From: Corallococcus coralloides DSM 2259
GTDB lineage: Bacteria; Myxococcota; Myxococcia; Myxococcales; Myxococcaceae
Assembly (NCBI RefSeq): GCF_000255295.1
Contig: NC_017030.1
Location: 8,282,328 to 8,346,327 of the forward strand
Length of the DNA stretch: 64,000 nt
Reading direction: 5' to 3'
The position numbers were made by a program, and so were the translations under genes. Below are positions 32,642 through 42,426 of the stretch, one piece after another; the first letter of the stretch is position 1; the number at the start of each line of letters is the position of its first letter. The notes beneath the pieces were generated by a model that searched no databases, was not told the DNA's origin, and saw only the letters and a list, made by a program, of their open reading frames with translations.

Positions 32642-33123
32642 AGAAGACCCAGTCCGAAGTCGAATCGCGGGTCATCGTCGGCGCGCATGGCGTGGCGGCC
32701 GAGGAAGACCACCTCGTCATGGGGAAGATCATCGGCGTCGGTGTGGGCGCCATGGTCCTCTTCCTCGTGGGCGCGGTGTGGGCCTGGCGCATCCAGGTCG
32801 TCACCATGGAGGAGGCCCAGCCGAACGGTCCTCCTCCGCGTCCCGCCGCGGTGGGCCAGTACGAAGTGGGCATCGTGAACCAGCGCCTGTTCGAGCAGGA
32901 CTGGCGCGCGGCGGAGAAGATTGGCGGCCAGCACCAGGCGCTGAAGAACGGCTGGGGTGACCAGCCGGGCGTCACCGCCCACAAGTCGCTGGAGCAGGCC
33001 ATGGGCCAGGTCATCACGACCGAGGCCCAGAAGGCCCGCGAGCCCGCCCCGGCCCCCACGCCGGCCCCGGCTCCGGAGTCCGCGCCGCACACGGCCCCCC
33101 CGGCCCCGGCCCCGAAGAAGTAG
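32638..33123 (+). CDS. Small single-pass membrane protein between actF and sco
   Basis: 161 residues with one transmembrane helix (about 28-49, flanked by VMGK and WRIQ). A soluble region of about 60 residues follows, then a tail rich in Pro, Ala and Glu (last 30 residues). It is translationally coupled to actF (4-bp overlap), which makes a structural or assembly role in alternative complex III likely. It could be the local counterpart of the small ActG-type subunit, but no signature residues were recognised. The name ActG is not assigned. Confidence 0.75.
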   Translation: MKKTQSEVESRVIVGAHGVAAEEDHLVMGKIIGVGVGAMVLFLVGAVWAWRIQVVTMEEAQPNGPPPRPAAVGQYEVGIVNQRLFEQDWRAAEKIGGQHQALKNGWGDQPGVTAHKSLEQAMGQVITTEAQKAREPAPAPTPAPAPESAPHTAPPAPAPKK

Positions 33124-33163
33124 GCTCCCACCCGCTCCTCCTGCCCCCGAGCCGTCCCCCGCC

Positions 33164-34039
33164 ATGCCGTCCCTTCTTCCGCTCTCCTCCGCCCGCGCCG
33201 CCGGGCTCCTCGCGGCGCTCGCGCTGGTGCTCACCAGCGCCACGCCCGCGTTCGCCCTGCCGGGCGGAGGCAAGACGCCCCGCGCCATCGTGGAGGCGGA
33301 CTCCGACCTGCCTCCGCCGGTGACGGGGGTGGACGTGGAGGAACACCTGGGGGAGCCGCTCCCCCTGGAGACCCGCTTCCTGGACTCCAGCGGGGAAGAG
33401 GTCCGGCTGGGCACGCTGCTGTCGAAGACGCGCCCCACCCTGCTCACGCTCGTCTATTACGAGTGCCCCATGCTCTGTAACCTCGTCATCAACGAGCAGG
33501 TCCGCGTGATGCGCGAGCTGGGCCTGGAGCTGGGCAAGGACTACGAGGCCGTCACCGTCAGCATCGACCCCAAGGACACCCCGGCGCAGAGCGTGGAGCG
33601 GCGGCGCAAGTATCTGCAGTCCATGGGCAAGCCGGAGACGGCTCCCTGGCACTTCCTCACCGGCACCGACGAGAACATCCACAAGCTCGCCGACGCCGTG
33701 GGCTTCAAGTACACGTATGAGCCGAGCACGAAGCAGTACGCCCACCCTGCGGTGGTCACCGTGCTCACGCCGGAGGGGAGCATCTCCCGCTACCTCTACG
33801 GCACGCAGTTCGACCGCAAGGACGTGAAGCTTTCGCTGCTGGAAGCAGCGGGCGGTCGGGTCGGGACGAGCGTCGATCGCATCGTCATGTCCTGTTTCAA
33901 GTATGACACCGCCACGCGGCGGTACGGTTTCTACATCTTCGGGTTCATCCGCCTGGGCTCCCTGGCTGTCTTCGGCGCCCTGGCCACGATGCTGATCTAT
34001 TTCTGGAGGCGCGAGCTGAAGAAAGGCGCGACTACATGA
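33164..34039 (+). CDS. SCO1/SenC family copper chaperone with C-terminal anchor
   Basis: 291 residues. The signal peptide (about 1-27) is followed by a thioredoxin-like domain with the copper-binding Cys pair in YECPMLCN and a His in KQYAHPAV. A C-terminal transmembrane helix (about 260-283) precedes a basic end. It is a periplasmic chaperone delivering copper to the CuA site of oxidase subunit II, encoded immediately next with a 4-bp overlap. The ATG at 33164 gives the signal peptide; upstream in-frame codons lie in the preceding gene. Confidence 0.92.
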   Translation: MPSLLPLSSARAAGLLAALALVLTSATPAFALPGGGKTPRAIVEADSDLPPPVTGVDVEEHLGEPLPLETRFLDSSGEEVRLGTLLSKTRPTLLTLVYYECPMLCNLVINEQVRVMRELGLELGKDYEAVTVSIDPKDTPAQSVERRRKYLQSMGKPETAPWHFLTGTDENIHKLADAVGFKYTYEPSTKQYAHPAVVTVLTPEGSISRYLYGTQFDRKDVKLSLLEAAGGRVGTSVDRIVMSCFKYDTATRRYGFYIFGFIRLGSLAVFGALATMLIYFWRRELKKGATT

Positions 34040-35082
34040 GCGACCTGGCCAACCAATTCCTGTTCCTCCCGGAGCGCGCGTCCACGTTCGCGGAACGGGT
34101 CGACTTCCTGCACTACTTCGTCGTCGGCACGACGATGGTGATGTCCGCGGGCGTCGGCCTCGCGGCGCTCTTCATGTTCTTCCGCTACCGCCGGCGGGAG
34201 GCCCACCAGCACACGGAATACGTGGTGCCGGACCTGAAGACGGAGTTCCTCTTCGTCTCCGTCCCGCTGGTGTTCTTCCTGGCGTGGTTCGCCATCGGGT
34301 TCCGGGACTTCACCTGGTTCACCACTCCGCCCAAGGACTCGATGGATGTCTACGTCATGGGCAAGCAGTGGATGTGGAAGTTCTCCTACCCGGAGGGCCC
34401 CAACGGCGTGAACGTGCTGCACGTGCCGGCCAACCGCCCGGTGCGTCTGCTCATCACCTCACGCGACGTCATCCACTCCTTCTACGTCCCGTCCTTCCGC
34501 ATCAAGATGGACGCGCTGCCGGGCCGCTACACGCAGGCCTGGTTCGAGGCGACGAAGCCCGGCACGTACCAGGTGCTCTGCACCGAGTACTGCGGCCTGT
34601 CGCACTCGAAGATGCTGGCGGAGGTCGTCGTGCTCGCGCCGGAGGACTACGAGAACTGGCTGCAGGAGCAGCAGCGTGGCCGCCTGCAGGACCGGCAGGA
34701 CGCGCTGGCGGACACGTCGCTCGTGCCGCCCGTCGCCCGCATGGCCGAGCAGGGCCAGAAGCTGGTGGGCACGCAGGGCTGCCTCAAGTGCCACTCGGTG
34801 GACGGCTCCAAGCACATCGGCCCCACCTTCCTGGGCATGTACGAGCGTGAAGAGAAGCTCGACGATGGCCAGACCATCCGCGTGGATGAAGCCTACATCA
34901 CCCAGTCGATGATGGACCCGGGCGCGCACATCGTCGCCGGCTACCAGAACGTGATGCCGACCTACCAGGGCAAGCTGCAGGGCCCCGAGTCGGCCGCCAT
35001 CGTCGAGTACATCAAGACGCTGCGCACCGCGAACGTGCGCGAGACCGCTTCCGAGGGCCCCGCCTATGACCCCATCCAGTAG
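34036..35082 (+). CDS. coxB: Cytochrome c oxidase subunit II with fused cytochrome c
   Basis: 348 residues. Two N-terminal transmembrane helices precede the CuA domain with [11 protein letters not shown], then [12 protein letters not shown] (two Cys, Glu, His, Met ligands) near residue 180. A C-terminal cytochrome c domain has CLKCH near residue 250 and a probable Met ligand in NVMPTYQG. The caa3-type layout lets the subunit accept electrons directly. It overlaps coxA by 17 bp. Confidence 0.95.
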   Translation: MSDLANQFLFLPERASTFAERVDFLHYFVVGTTMVMSAGVGLAALFMFFRYRRREAHQHTEYVVPDLKTEFLFVSVPLVFFLAWFAIGFRDFTWFTTPPKDSMDVYVMGKQWMWKFSYPEGPNGVNVLHVPANRPVRLLITSRDVIHSFYVPSFRIKMDALPGRYTQAWFEATKPGTYQVLCTEYCGLSHSKMLAEVVVLAPEDYENWLQEQQRGRLQDRQDALADTSLVPPVARMAEQGQKLVGTQGCLKCHSVDGSKHIGPTFLGMYEREEKLDDGQTIRVDEAYITQSMMDPGAHIVAGYQNVMPTYQGKLQGPESAAIVEYIKTLRTANVRETASEGPAYDPIQ

Positions 35083-36742
35083 CATCGCCGCGCCGGGGGC
35101 CGTCCCCGGCCATGAGGCGCACGACGACCACGGCCACCACCCGAGCTACCTGACGGACGGCACCACGGTGAAGTCGTGGCTGCTGACGGTGGACCACAAG
35201 CGCATCGGCATCATGTACCTGGCGTGGATCCTGCTGTTCTTCCTGGTGGGCGGCATCTTCGCGCTGCTCATCCGGATCGAGCTGCTCACGCCCGGCCCGA
35301 CCATCATGGACGCGATGACGTACAACCGCGTCTTCACGCTGCATGGCGTGGTCATGATCTTCCTGTTCATGATCCCCGCCATCCCCTCCGTCTTCGGCAA
35401 CTTCCTGCTGCCGCTGATGCTGGGCGCCAAGGACGTGGCGTTCCCGCGGCTGAACCTGCTGTCGCTCTACGTGTACCTGGCGGGCGCGGGCTTCGCGCTC
35501 TGGGGCATGCTCAACGGCGGCCTGGACACCGGCTGGACCTTCTACACGCCGTACAGCGCGCACACGACGACCACGGTGGCGCCGGTGCTCTTCGGCGCGT
35601 TCATCATCGGGTTCAGCTCCATCCTCACGGGCATGAACTTCATCGTCACCACGCACACCATGCGTGCGCCGGGCATCACCTGGTTCAAGATGCCGCTGAT
35701 GGTGTGGGCGCTCTACGCCACCAGCTGCATCCAGGTGCTGGCGACGCCCGTGATTGGCCTGCTGCTCCTGCTGGTGACGGCGGAGAACCTGTTCAGCCTG
35801 GGCATGTTCGACGTGGCCCGCGGCGGTGACCCGGTGCTCTTCCAGCACCTGTTCTGGTTCTACAGCCACCCGGCCGTGTACATCATGGTCCTGCCGGCGT
35901 TCGGCGTGATGAGCGAGGTCGTCTCCACGTTCAGCCGCAAGAACATCTTCGGCTACCGCGCGGTGGCGTACTCCAGCGTGGGCATCGCGTTCGTGGGCTT
36001 CTTCGCCTGGGGCCACCACATGTTCGTGTCCGGCCAGTCGACCTTCAACGCCGGCGTGTTCGGCGTGCTGTCGATGCTGGTGGGCGTGTTCACGGCCATC
36101 AAGGTCTTCAACTGGGTGGGCACCGTCTACAAGGGCGCGGTGGAGTTCAGCACCCCGTTCGCCTACTTCTGCGGCTTCCTGTTCTTCACCGTGTTCGGCG
36201 GCATGACGGGCATCGCGGTGGCGACGGTGTCGCTGGACGTGGCGTGGCACGACACCTACTTCGTCGTGGCGCACTTCCACTTCATCATGGTGGGCGCGAC
36301 GATCATGGCCTTCCTGGCCGCGCTCCACTACTGGTTCCCGAAGATGTTCGGGAAGATGTACCACGAGGGGTGGGGCCTGGTTTCCGCGGCCCTCATCATC
36401 CTGGGCTTCAACGCGACGTTCATCCCCCAGTTCCTCGTGGGCAACGCGGGCATGCCGCGCCGCTACTACGAGTACCCGGAGCGCTTCCAGGCGCTGAACG
36501 TGGCGTCCACGGCCGGTGCGTCGCTGCTCGCATTCGGCTTCATCATCATCGCCATCTACCTGACCTACGCGCTCATCTACGGCGAGCGCGTGGACAACCC
36601 GTGGCACAGCAAGGGCTACGAGTGGCTGACCCACTCGCCTCCGCCCACGCACAACTTCATCGGGCCCCAGCCGACGTATCCCGAGGAGCCGCACTTCTAC
36701 GTGGATCCGAAGAAGGCCCAGGGCGAGGTGTCGGATGTCTAG
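35066..36742 (+). CDS. coxA: Cytochrome c oxidase subunit I (A2-type haem-copper oxidase)
   Basis: 558 residues, twelve helices. The haem a ligand is in TLHGVVM. The CuB/Tyr region is [16 protein letters not shown], the CuB His pair is WGHHMF, and VVAHFHFIM carries later haem ligands. The proton-entry Asp lies in GAKDVAFPR. The helix VI motif reads YSHPAV where A1-type enzymes have Glu (HPEVY). This is the A2 subclass, in which Tyr-Ser replaces the Glu. It starts within coxB and overlaps coxC by 8 bp. Confidence 0.96.
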   Translation: MTPSSSIAAPGAVPGHEAHDDHGHHPSYLTDGTTVKSWLLTVDHKRIGIMYLAWILLFFLVGGIFALLIRIELLTPGPTIMDAMTYNRVFTLHGVVMIFLFMIPAIPSVFGNFLLPLMLGAKDVAFPRLNLLSLYVYLAGAGFALWGMLNGGLDTGWTFYTPYSAHTTTTVAPVLFGAFIIGFSSILTGMNFIVTTHTMRAPGITWFKMPLMVWALYATSCIQVLATPVIGLLLLLVTAENLFSLGMFDVARGGDPVLFQHLFWFYSHPAVYIMVLPAFGVMSEVVSTFSRKNIFGYRAVAYSSVGIAFVGFFAWGHHMFVSGQSTFNAGVFGVLSMLVGVFTAIKVFNWVGTVYKGAVEFSTPFAYFCGFLFFTVFGGMTGIAVATVSLDVAWHDTYFVVAHFHFIMVGATIMAFLAALHYWFPKMFGKMYHEGWGLVSAALIILGFNATFIPQFLVGNAGMPRRYYEYPERFQALNVASTAGASLLAFGFIIIAIYLTYALIYGERVDNPWHSKGYEWLTHSPPPTHNFIGPQPTYPEEPHFYVDPKKAQGEVSDV

Positions 36743-37397
36743 CGCTCACGTGACGCCGGGCTCGGTGCCCGGTCCCAAGCTGGCTGCCCACTTCGCGTCG
36801 CTGGAGGTCCAGAAGCACGCGGCGCGGTTGGGCATGTGGCTGTTCCTCGCCACGGAAATCCTGCTCTTCGCCGGTCTGTTCGCGTGCTACGCGGCCTACC
36901 GCTTCCTGTTCCCGGAAGCGTGGGCGGCCTCCAGCCGCAGCCTGGACCTGACGATGGGCACCATCAACACGGTGGTGCTCATCACCTCCTCGTTCACCGC
37001 CGCCATGGCGGTGCACTACGCCAAGGAGGGGAAGAACAAGATGGTGGGGCACATGAACGTGCTCACCCTCCTGATGGCGGTGGGCTTCCTCGTCATCAAG
37101 TTCTTCGAGTACAAGCACAAGTTCCACATCGGGACGCTGCCGGGCCGCTACTACTTCTACGAAGGCATCCAGCTGCCGGGCGCGCCGATGTACTTCTCCG
37201 TGTACTTCGCCTCTACGGCGCTGCACGCGCTGCACGTCGTCATCGGCATGACGGTGCTGGCGTTCGCCACGGTGCGCGCGTACCGCGTCGGGGACTTCAG
37301 CGCGAACAACTACACGCAGGTCGAGCTGGGCTCCATGTACTGGCACCTCGTCGACCTGGTGTGGATCTTCCTCTTCCCGATGCTGTACCTGGTCTGA
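36735..37397 (+). CDS. coxC: Cytochrome c oxidase subunit III
   Basis: 220 residues with about five hydrophobic helices. The segment [18 protein letters not shown] near residue 160 and [14 protein letters not shown] at the C terminus are diagnostic of subunit III. Unusually for the family, it is short, with the extra N-terminal helices of the mitochondrial form missing, as is common in bacterial caa3-type enzymes. coxD follows after 10 bp. Confidence 0.95.
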   Translation: MSSAHVTPGSVPGPKLAAHFASLEVQKHAARLGMWLFLATEILLFAGLFACYAAYRFLFPEAWAASSRSLDLTMGTINTVVLITSSFTAAMAVHYAKEGKNKMVGHMNVLTLLMAVGFLVIKFFEYKHKFHIGTLPGRYYFYEGIQLPGAPMYFSVYFASTALHALHVVIGMTVLAFATVRAYRVGDFSANNYTQVELGSMYWHLVDLVWIFLFPMLYLV

Positions 37398-37407
37398 GGG
37401 TTACGAC

Positions 37408-37848
37408 ATGGCCATCGCCAACGAATCGCGTCAGGAAGAGCACAACATGCAGGCGCACCACGGCGCCGGGCGCTACGTGGTCATCTGGATTGCCCTGCTG
37501 GTGCTGACGCTCGTCACGGTCTACACCGGCCGCATGCACCTGCCTGACTTCGGTCTGGTGCTCGCGCTCATCATCGCCAGCGTGAAGGGCACGCTGGTGG
37601 CGCTGTACTTCATGCACCTGTCGGAGCACCAGGGCGCCAACCGCCTGGTGTTCGGCGTGTCCATCCTGTTCGTGGTGCTGCTCATCGGCTTCTCGCTGAT
37701 GGACATCGGCACCCGCTTCCGTCTGGCCAACCCGCCGGGGTCGCAGTACAGCGACCTGCAGGCGGTGGACATCGGAGCGAACCCGACGGAAGGCCGCACG
37801 GGTGGCCACCAGCAGCTCCAGAAGCAGACCCACGAGAAGCACGAGTAG
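37408..37848 (+). CDS. Cytochrome c oxidase subunit IV-like
   Basis: 146 residues with three hydrophobic helices (VVIWIALLVLTLVTVYT, LALIIASVKGTLVALYFMH, FGVSILFVVLLIGFSL) and a polar His/Gln-rich C terminus. It matches the small bacterial subunit IV (CoxD/CyoD-like) encoded after coxC. It is the last gene of the operon; the terminator begins 30 bp after its stop. Confidence 0.9.
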   Translation: MAIANESRQEEHNMQAHHGAGRYVVIWIALLVLTLVTVYTGRMHLPDFGLVLALIIASVKGTLVALYFMHLSEHQGANRLVFGVSILFVVLLIGFSLMDIGTRFRLANPPGSQYSDLQAVDIGANPTEGRTGGHQQLQKQTHEKHE

Positions 37849-37878
37849 TCCCGCCTCTCGCGGTCCCCTGAAGCACGA

Positions 37879-37919
37879 ACGCGGCGCCCGGGATTCTTCC
37901 CTGGCGCCGCGTCGCTTTT
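37879..37919 (+). terminator. Intrinsic terminator of the act-cox operon
   Basis: A 10-bp perfect GC stem (37879-37888 with 37903-37912) extends inward by four more pairs in the 14-nt loop. A TTTT run (37916-37919) follows. It is correctly oriented for the operon and lies 30 bp after the last stop. Confidence 0.8.
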
Positions 37920-37948
37920 GGCGGGCTGGAGTGCCCGCCGGAGGGGGA

Positions 37949-39010
37949 CTACAGGGCGACGGTCAGGTTGAAGGAGAGCGCCGTGTCGGTGGGCACCTTG
38001 CCCGGGGGCGGAGCGCTGTCGGACTTCACGAGGAAGCCCACGCCCAGGGCCAGCGCGTCCGTGAGGTTCGCCATCACCTGCGTCTGACTGCTGAAGAGGA
38101 TGCGCGAGTCGGCGATGACGCTGACCAGGATCTCCGCCTCTTCCTGGAAGGTGATGTCCTTGGAGACGCCGTAGCGGAACAGGGCGCCGAAGCGCGGACC
38201 GCCCAGGTCCACATCCGGCAGGTCCATGCGATCCGGGTAGTACTGGAAGCGCAACTCGCGTGCGTAGCGGAAGGCGAAGTCGGTGCGCAGGATGGTTTCG
38301 CGCACGCTGGCCTTCTCATCCCTCTTGGTGTCGAACCAGAAGATGCTGGCACCGGCTTCACCGTAGGGCCTCGCCTCCACGCTCTTGATGTGGTCCGTGT
38401 CGACGCCGCTCAGCAGGTAGCCGCTGATCTCCTGCGTGAAGCGGCGGTCCCCACGCAGCTCGATACCGGCGTTGAGGGCCACCACCTGGGACAGGGACTC
38501 CACCTCCCCTTCCAACTCGGGCGGGCGGCTGCGGCCGTACGAGCCGTAGGCCTTCACGGAGTAGATCCAGTTCTCCGTCTTGCGCAGCGCGCTGGCCAGG
38601 CCGCTCACCGTCAGCGTGGACGCGTTGCCGGTGAGGGAGATGAGGCTCAGGCCCACGCTGACGTCCCAGGTGCTGGGCTTCGCGGGGGCTGCCGCGGCGG
38701 CGGCCTCGGGGGCGGGGGCGGGCGCGGGAGGCGGGGCGATGGGCCCGCGCGCGGTCACCTCGGCCAGCTTCTCGATGGCCTCGGCGAGCCGGGCGCTGGC
38801 CTCGGCGGCGCGCTCCGCGGCGAGGGCGGCGCGCTCGGCGGCGGCGGCGGCGCGCTCGGCGGCGGGGGCGTCCTCGGGGAGGGCGGGCGGCGCGGGCGGC
38901 GCCGGAGCGCGGACAGCGGCCGGAGGAGGCGGGGCGGCGGGACGCGGGGCGGGCGCCGGCGGCGTCTGGGATTGCAGTGACGAGGCGAGCAGCAGCGCAA
39001 CGGGGAGCAT
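37949..39010 (-). CDS. DUF481-type outer-membrane barrel with Ala/Glu-rich helical linker
   Basis: 353 residues from the ATG at 39010, with a signal peptide ending near residue 16. Residues 18-55 are Pro/Ala-rich. About 60-90 form a predicted helix of Ala-Glu-Arg repeats (AAERAAAAAERAALAAERAA). Another Pro/Ala linker follows. From about residue 125 comes a beta-rich half (SLISLTGNASTLTVSGLASA) matching the DUF481 salt-induced outer-membrane family, and it ends in NLTVAL. The helix could interact with peptidoglycan or oligomerise. No partner is evident. Confidence 0.78.
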   Translation of the reverse strand: MLPVALLLASSLQSQTPPAPAPRPAAPPPPAAVRAPAPPAPPALPEDAPAAERAAAAAERAALAAERAAEASARLAEAIEKLAEVTARGPIAPPPAPAPAPEAAAAAAPAKPSTWDVSVGLSLISLTGNASTLTVSGLASALRKTENWIYSVKAYGSYGRSRPPELEGEVESLSQVVALNAGIELRGDRRFTQEISGYLLSGVDTDHIKSVEARPYGEAGASIFWFDTKRDEKASVRETILRTDFAFRYARELRFQYYPDRMDLPDVDLGGPRFGALFRYGVSKDITFQEEAEILVSVIADSRILFSSQTQVMANLTDALALGVGFLVKSDSAPPPGKVPTDTALSFNLTVAL

Positions 39011-39060
39011 CGAGGTTCCTTGGGTGAGGCAGGTGCGGCAGCGGACCTGCAAGGGAGCGT

Positions 39061-39080
39061 GAAAGGGCCGGCTCCCTTTC
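39061..39080. promoter_or_regulatory. Inverted repeat in the divergent 39-kb promoter region
   Basis: A 7-bp perfect inverted repeat (39061-39067 with 39074-39080) and a 6-nt centre lie between the divergent DUF481 and beta-barrel genes. It could be an operator or an RNA hairpin in either leader. Confidence 0.3.
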
Positions 39081-39177
39081 CGGCGCGAACTTCTTAGCGC
39101 CGCAGGACAGGGAGCGTCTTCACCTTCTAGGCTCGAAATGCGGTCCCTTCCTGGACCCGGTACGTGAGGACCCGCCC

Positions 39178-39849
39178 TTGAGGCCCACCCTGCTCGCGCT
39201 GCTGTTCGTGTTGGTGTCCTGGCCCGCCGTCGCCACCGCGGCCCAGAAGGTCACTGTTCCCGTGGACGTGGGCGTGGGGCCGGCGGTGTTCGTGTTCTCC
39301 GGTCCCATCGCGGACGACCAGCTGCTGCACACGGGGCTGAAGCTGTCGGTGGACGCGGTGCTGGACAAGGAGTGGCTGCGCAAGAACCAGCGCGCCATCC
39401 CCGCGCGCTACCGGAAGCAGGCGAAGCAGATGGATGAGATCCGCATCTCGCCGTCCATCTTCATCCCGGACTCGTTCATCATCTCGCCGAGGTACCGCGA
39501 CACGGGGATGTACGGCGTGACGTTCAAGCCGCTGGGGCTGGGGTTGCCGCTGTCCTCCAGTCCGGTGCGCTTCAAGCTGGGCGTGGGGCTGGTGTTGACG
39601 TACGCGTACATCTTCTCCGACACACTGCCGGACACGCACTTCCTGCGGCCCGGGGCGAGCCTGGGCGCGGACCTGGAGTTCCAGCTGGCGAAGAGCTTCC
39701 TCGTCAGCGTGGGCTGGGAGTCCACGTTCTACGTGCCGCAGGAGCTGGGCGGGCTGGGGCTGCCGGACTCGCTGGGGGACGGCATCTTCCACGTGGGGCA
39801 GGCGTACCTGCAGCTGCATTTCCGGTTCCCGTACACCACGACGCTGTAG
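39178..39849 (+). CDS. Exported protein, possible outer-membrane beta-barrel
   Basis: 223 residues. The signal peptide (about 1-22, ending ATA-AQK) is followed by alternating hydrophobic/polar stretches with Gly-Val-Gly motifs. A terminal segment, AYLQLHFRFPYTTTL, resembles the last strand of a barrel though it does not end in Phe. It starts with TTG; no better start lies upstream in frame, and a GAGGA is placed 8 nt before. The family is not recognised. Confidence 0.65.
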   Translation: MRPTLLALLFVLVSWPAVATAAQKVTVPVDVGVGPAVFVFSGPIADDQLLHTGLKLSVDAVLDKEWLRKNQRAIPARYRKQAKQMDEIRISPSIFIPDSFIISPRYRDTGMYGVTFKPLGLGLPLSSSPVRFKLGVGLVLTYAYIFSDTLPDTHFLRPGASLGADLEFQLAKSFLVSVGWESTFYVPQELGGLGLPDSLGDGIFHVGQAYLQLHFRFPYTTTL

Positions 39850-39892
39850 TGCTCGCGCGGGGGCGGGGCGCGTGGCTAGCGTGCCCGGCACC

Positions 39893-40849
39893 ATGTCACT
39901 CGTCCTCGCCACCGACGCACAGAAGGCGCAGCGCGACGCCGTCACCCATGCCGCGTGGGGTTCGCCCCTGAGCGTGCCGCAGTACCAGGAGCGTGAAGCG
40001 CGGCTGCGCGCGCACCCGTGGAGCCGCGAGGGCATGAACACGTGGCTGTGGCTGGCGGACGACGGCCGGGTGCTGGCGTCGTGCGAGACCTTCCATACGG
40101 ACAGCTTCCTGCGGGGCGCGGACGGACAGCTGACCCAGGGGGACAGCTACGGCATCGCCAGCGTGTTCACGGAGGAGCACCTGCGCGGACGGGGACACGC
40201 CACGCGGTTGATGGACGCCGTCGCCGCGGAGCTGGAGCAGGTGGCGCCGCGGCCGCACTCGGTGGTCCTGTTCTCCGACGTCGGGGCGCCGCTGTATCGC
40301 CGGTCGGGCTATGTGGAGGTGCCCGCGTGGGACTGGCACCTGGACGCGGCGGATGCACCGGGGGGACGGCCCGTGGACGGAGGCCTCCAGGAGACGGACG
40401 TGGCGGGGGCGCTCGCGCGGATGCGCCAGCCGGACGTGCCCTTCTTCCTGTGGCCCAGCGCCGCGCAGGTGGACTGGCACCTGGAGCGGGAGCGCATCTA
40501 CGCGGACCTGCTCGCCCGGCCCCGGCCCCGGTCGTGCGGCGCGGTGGTGGGCGACTCCACCGCGCTTTGGACGATGAACGCGCGCTACGGCGAGCTGGTG
40601 GTGCTGATGCTGGATGCGCGGGACGCCTCCGCGGCGGAGGCGCTGCTCACGGAGGCGCGCCGCGTGGCGCACCAGGCGGGGCTCAAGCGCGTGGTGTGGT
40701 GGGAGGAGCCCACGACGGCGTCACTGCTTGGCGGGGTCCCCGGCGCGGTGCGCGTGCAGCGGGACGGGTCGCTGCCCATGCTGCGGCCGCTGCGCCCGGG
40801 GCTGCCCCCCGCGCCGGAGGTCCCCTTCCCTCGCGCCCTGTGGCTGTGA
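39893..40849 (+). CDS. GNAT-family acetyltransferase (two-domain)
   Basis: 318 residues from the ATG at 39893. The first half carries a GNAT core: HTDSFL, then YGIASVFTEEHLRGRGHATRLMDAV, with the acetyl-CoA loop RGRGHA near residue 103, and APLYRRSGYVEV. The second half has a second acyl-fold-like segment. The overall plan recalls lysine N-acetyltransferase-type GNATs (LYC1-like), but the substrate is not evident. It stands alone between an exported protein and a zinc-ribbon gene. Confidence 0.72.
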   Translation: MSLVLATDAQKAQRDAVTHAAWGSPLSVPQYQEREARLRAHPWSREGMNTWLWLADDGRVLASCETFHTDSFLRGADGQLTQGDSYGIASVFTEEHLRGRGHATRLMDAVAAELEQVAPRPHSVVLFSDVGAPLYRRSGYVEVPAWDWHLDAADAPGGRPVDGGLQETDVAGALARMRQPDVPFFLWPSAAQVDWHLERERIYADLLARPRPRSCGAVVGDSTALWTMNARYGELVVLMLDARDASAAEALLTEARRVAHQAGLKRVVWWEEPTTASLLGGVPGAVRVQRDGSLPMLRPLRPGLPPAPEVPFPRALWL

Positions 40850-40961
40850 GCTTCGCGGCTAGGGCGGCGGTCTGGCTTCCTACCGCCGGCCTGGTGGGAA
40901 CGGCGGCACCTGCCTCCACCCGGATGTGTCAGGCGGCGACAGGTCCCCTAGGATGCGCCCC

Positions 40962-42101
40962 ATGGCCGAGCGAAGGCGCATCATCGAGGGCACCTGGAAC
41001 TGCACGTCCTGCGGCGCCAGGAACATCCCCGCCCGTCACAAGAACTGCCCCTCCTGCAACAACCCGCGGGAGCTGACCGGCAAGGAGTCCGAGTTCGACT
41101 TCGGTGACGTGGACGCGGCCTCCGGCAAGTCCACCCGCGAGGGTGTCTCCGACGAACAGGCCCTGGACATGGCCGGCGCTGGCGAGGACTGGTTCTGCGC
41201 CTACTGCGGCGCGGCCAATCGGGGCGACGGCAAGCGCTGCCGGCAGTGCTCCGCCGAACGGGGCTCGGATGCGAAGGCCGCGCCGGTCGCGGACCTGGGC
41301 CCCAAGGTGCCACCCAAGCCCGCGCCCAAGCCGCGCCGCTTCGGGAAGGTGGCGCTCATCGTCGTGGGCATCCTGAGCTCGTGCTGCCTGGGCACCTGCG
41401 CGGTGGGCATCTGGGGCAACCTGAAGCATGAGCTCCAGGGCGAGGTGGTGGCCACGAACTGGCGCCGCGCGCTGGTGCAGGAGCGCTTCGTCCCGGAGAC
41501 GCGCACGGGCTGGCGGGACGAGCTGAGCACCACCTCGCCGCGCATGCCGGTGAACGGCGCGGGCGAGGTCGCGGGCGTGACGAACATCCGCGACTGCGTG
41601 TCCCGCCAGCGCGGCACCCGCAGGGTGGCGGACGGCACCCAGCGCGTCTGCCGGACGAAGACGCGCAAGGTGGCCTGCGGCACCGAGGAGAAGTGCACCC
41701 GCCGCGACAAGGGCAACGGCTTCGCCGAAGAGGTCTGTCACGACGTGACGAAGTACTGCAGCGAGTCCTACGAGGACTGCGACACGGAGACGCGCTACCG
41801 CAACGAGCCCGTCTACGCGCAGCAGTGCGCCTACGACACGTACGTGTGGAAGCCGGTGGACACGCGCGAGCTCAAGGGCACGGAGGGGCCGCCGCGCTGG
41901 CCGGAGCTCACCGCCGGGACGAATGAGCGGGTGCGTCGCGAGGAGGACTACACCGTGCTCGTGCGCTACGACGACGACGGCGTGAAGCAGCACGAGGTGA
42001 AGCCCACGCGCGAGGACGAGTTCGTCGCGTGGAAGAAGGGCCAGGGCGTCACGCTCACCGTGACGAACCTGGGCAAGGTGGAGCAGGCCGTCCGCCGCTG
42101 A
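40962..42101 (+). CDS. RanBP2-type zinc-finger membrane protein with Cys-rich C-terminal domain
   Basis: 379 residues. Two zinc ribbons open the protein: WNCTSCGARN...NCPSC at about 12-32, and WFCAYCGAANRGDGKRCRQC at about 74-93. The second fits the RanBP2-type pattern W-x-C-x2-C-x3-N-x6-C-x2-C exactly; the first has one extra residue. A Pro/Lys linker and one transmembrane helix (about 128-150) follow. The remaining part holds about eight further Cys (spacing 11-22) in a probable extracytoplasmic domain. The function is unknown. The start at 40962 is chosen over an ATG three codons upstream. Confidence 0.7.
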   Translation: MAERRRIIEGTWNCTSCGARNIPARHKNCPSCNNPRELTGKESEFDFGDVDAASGKSTREGVSDEQALDMAGAGEDWFCAYCGAANRGDGKRCRQCSAERGSDAKAAPVADLGPKVPPKPAPKPRRFGKVALIVVGILSSCCLGTCAVGIWGNLKHELQGEVVATNWRRALVQERFVPETRTGWRDELSTTSPRMPVNGAGEVAGVTNIRDCVSRQRGTRRVADGTQRVCRTKTRKVACGTEEKCTRRDKGNGFAEEVCHDVTKYCSESYEDCDTETRYRNEPVYAQQCAYDTYVWKPVDTRELKGTEGPPRWPELTAGTNERVRREEDYTVLVRYDDDGVKQHEVKPTREDEFVAWKKGQGVTLTVTNLGKVEQAVRR

Positions 42102-42123
42102 AGCAGCACCGTCGAGGAGTCTC

Positions 42124-42426
42124 ATGGAGTGCACCTGCTGTGGCGCCTGCTGCGTGGCGCCGGACATCGCCGCGCTGGACAAGCCACTGGGGCTGAGGTG
42201 CCCGCATCTGGGTGCGGACAACCTGTGCACCGTGTACGAGCGGCGGCCCCAGGTGTGCCGGGACTACGCGGCGGACGAGGTGTGCCGCCGCATCGAGGCC
42301 CCCACGTTGGAAGAACGCGTGAACAACTACCTGGCGCTGTTCCAGCTCACCGCGGAGGCGGAGGCCGTGCGCGAGTCCGGCTGCGCCTCCATGCGCATGG
42401 CGCGCGCCCTCAGGGAGCGGAAGTGA
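42124..42426 (+). CDS. YkgJ-type cysteine-cluster protein
   Basis: 100 residues. The MECTCCGACC start followed by RCPHLGADNLCTVYERRPQVCRDY matches the YkgJ/CxxCxxCC family, predicted to chelate zinc or iron. The full length fits the family. It is 22 bp after the zinc-ribbon gene and overlaps the hydrolase gene as GTGA, so the three are likely one operon. Confidence 0.88.
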   Translation: MECTCCGACCVAPDIAALDKPLGLRCPHLGADNLCTVYERRPQVCRDYAADEVCRRIEAPTLEERVNNYLALFQLTAEAEAVRESGCASMRMARALRERK

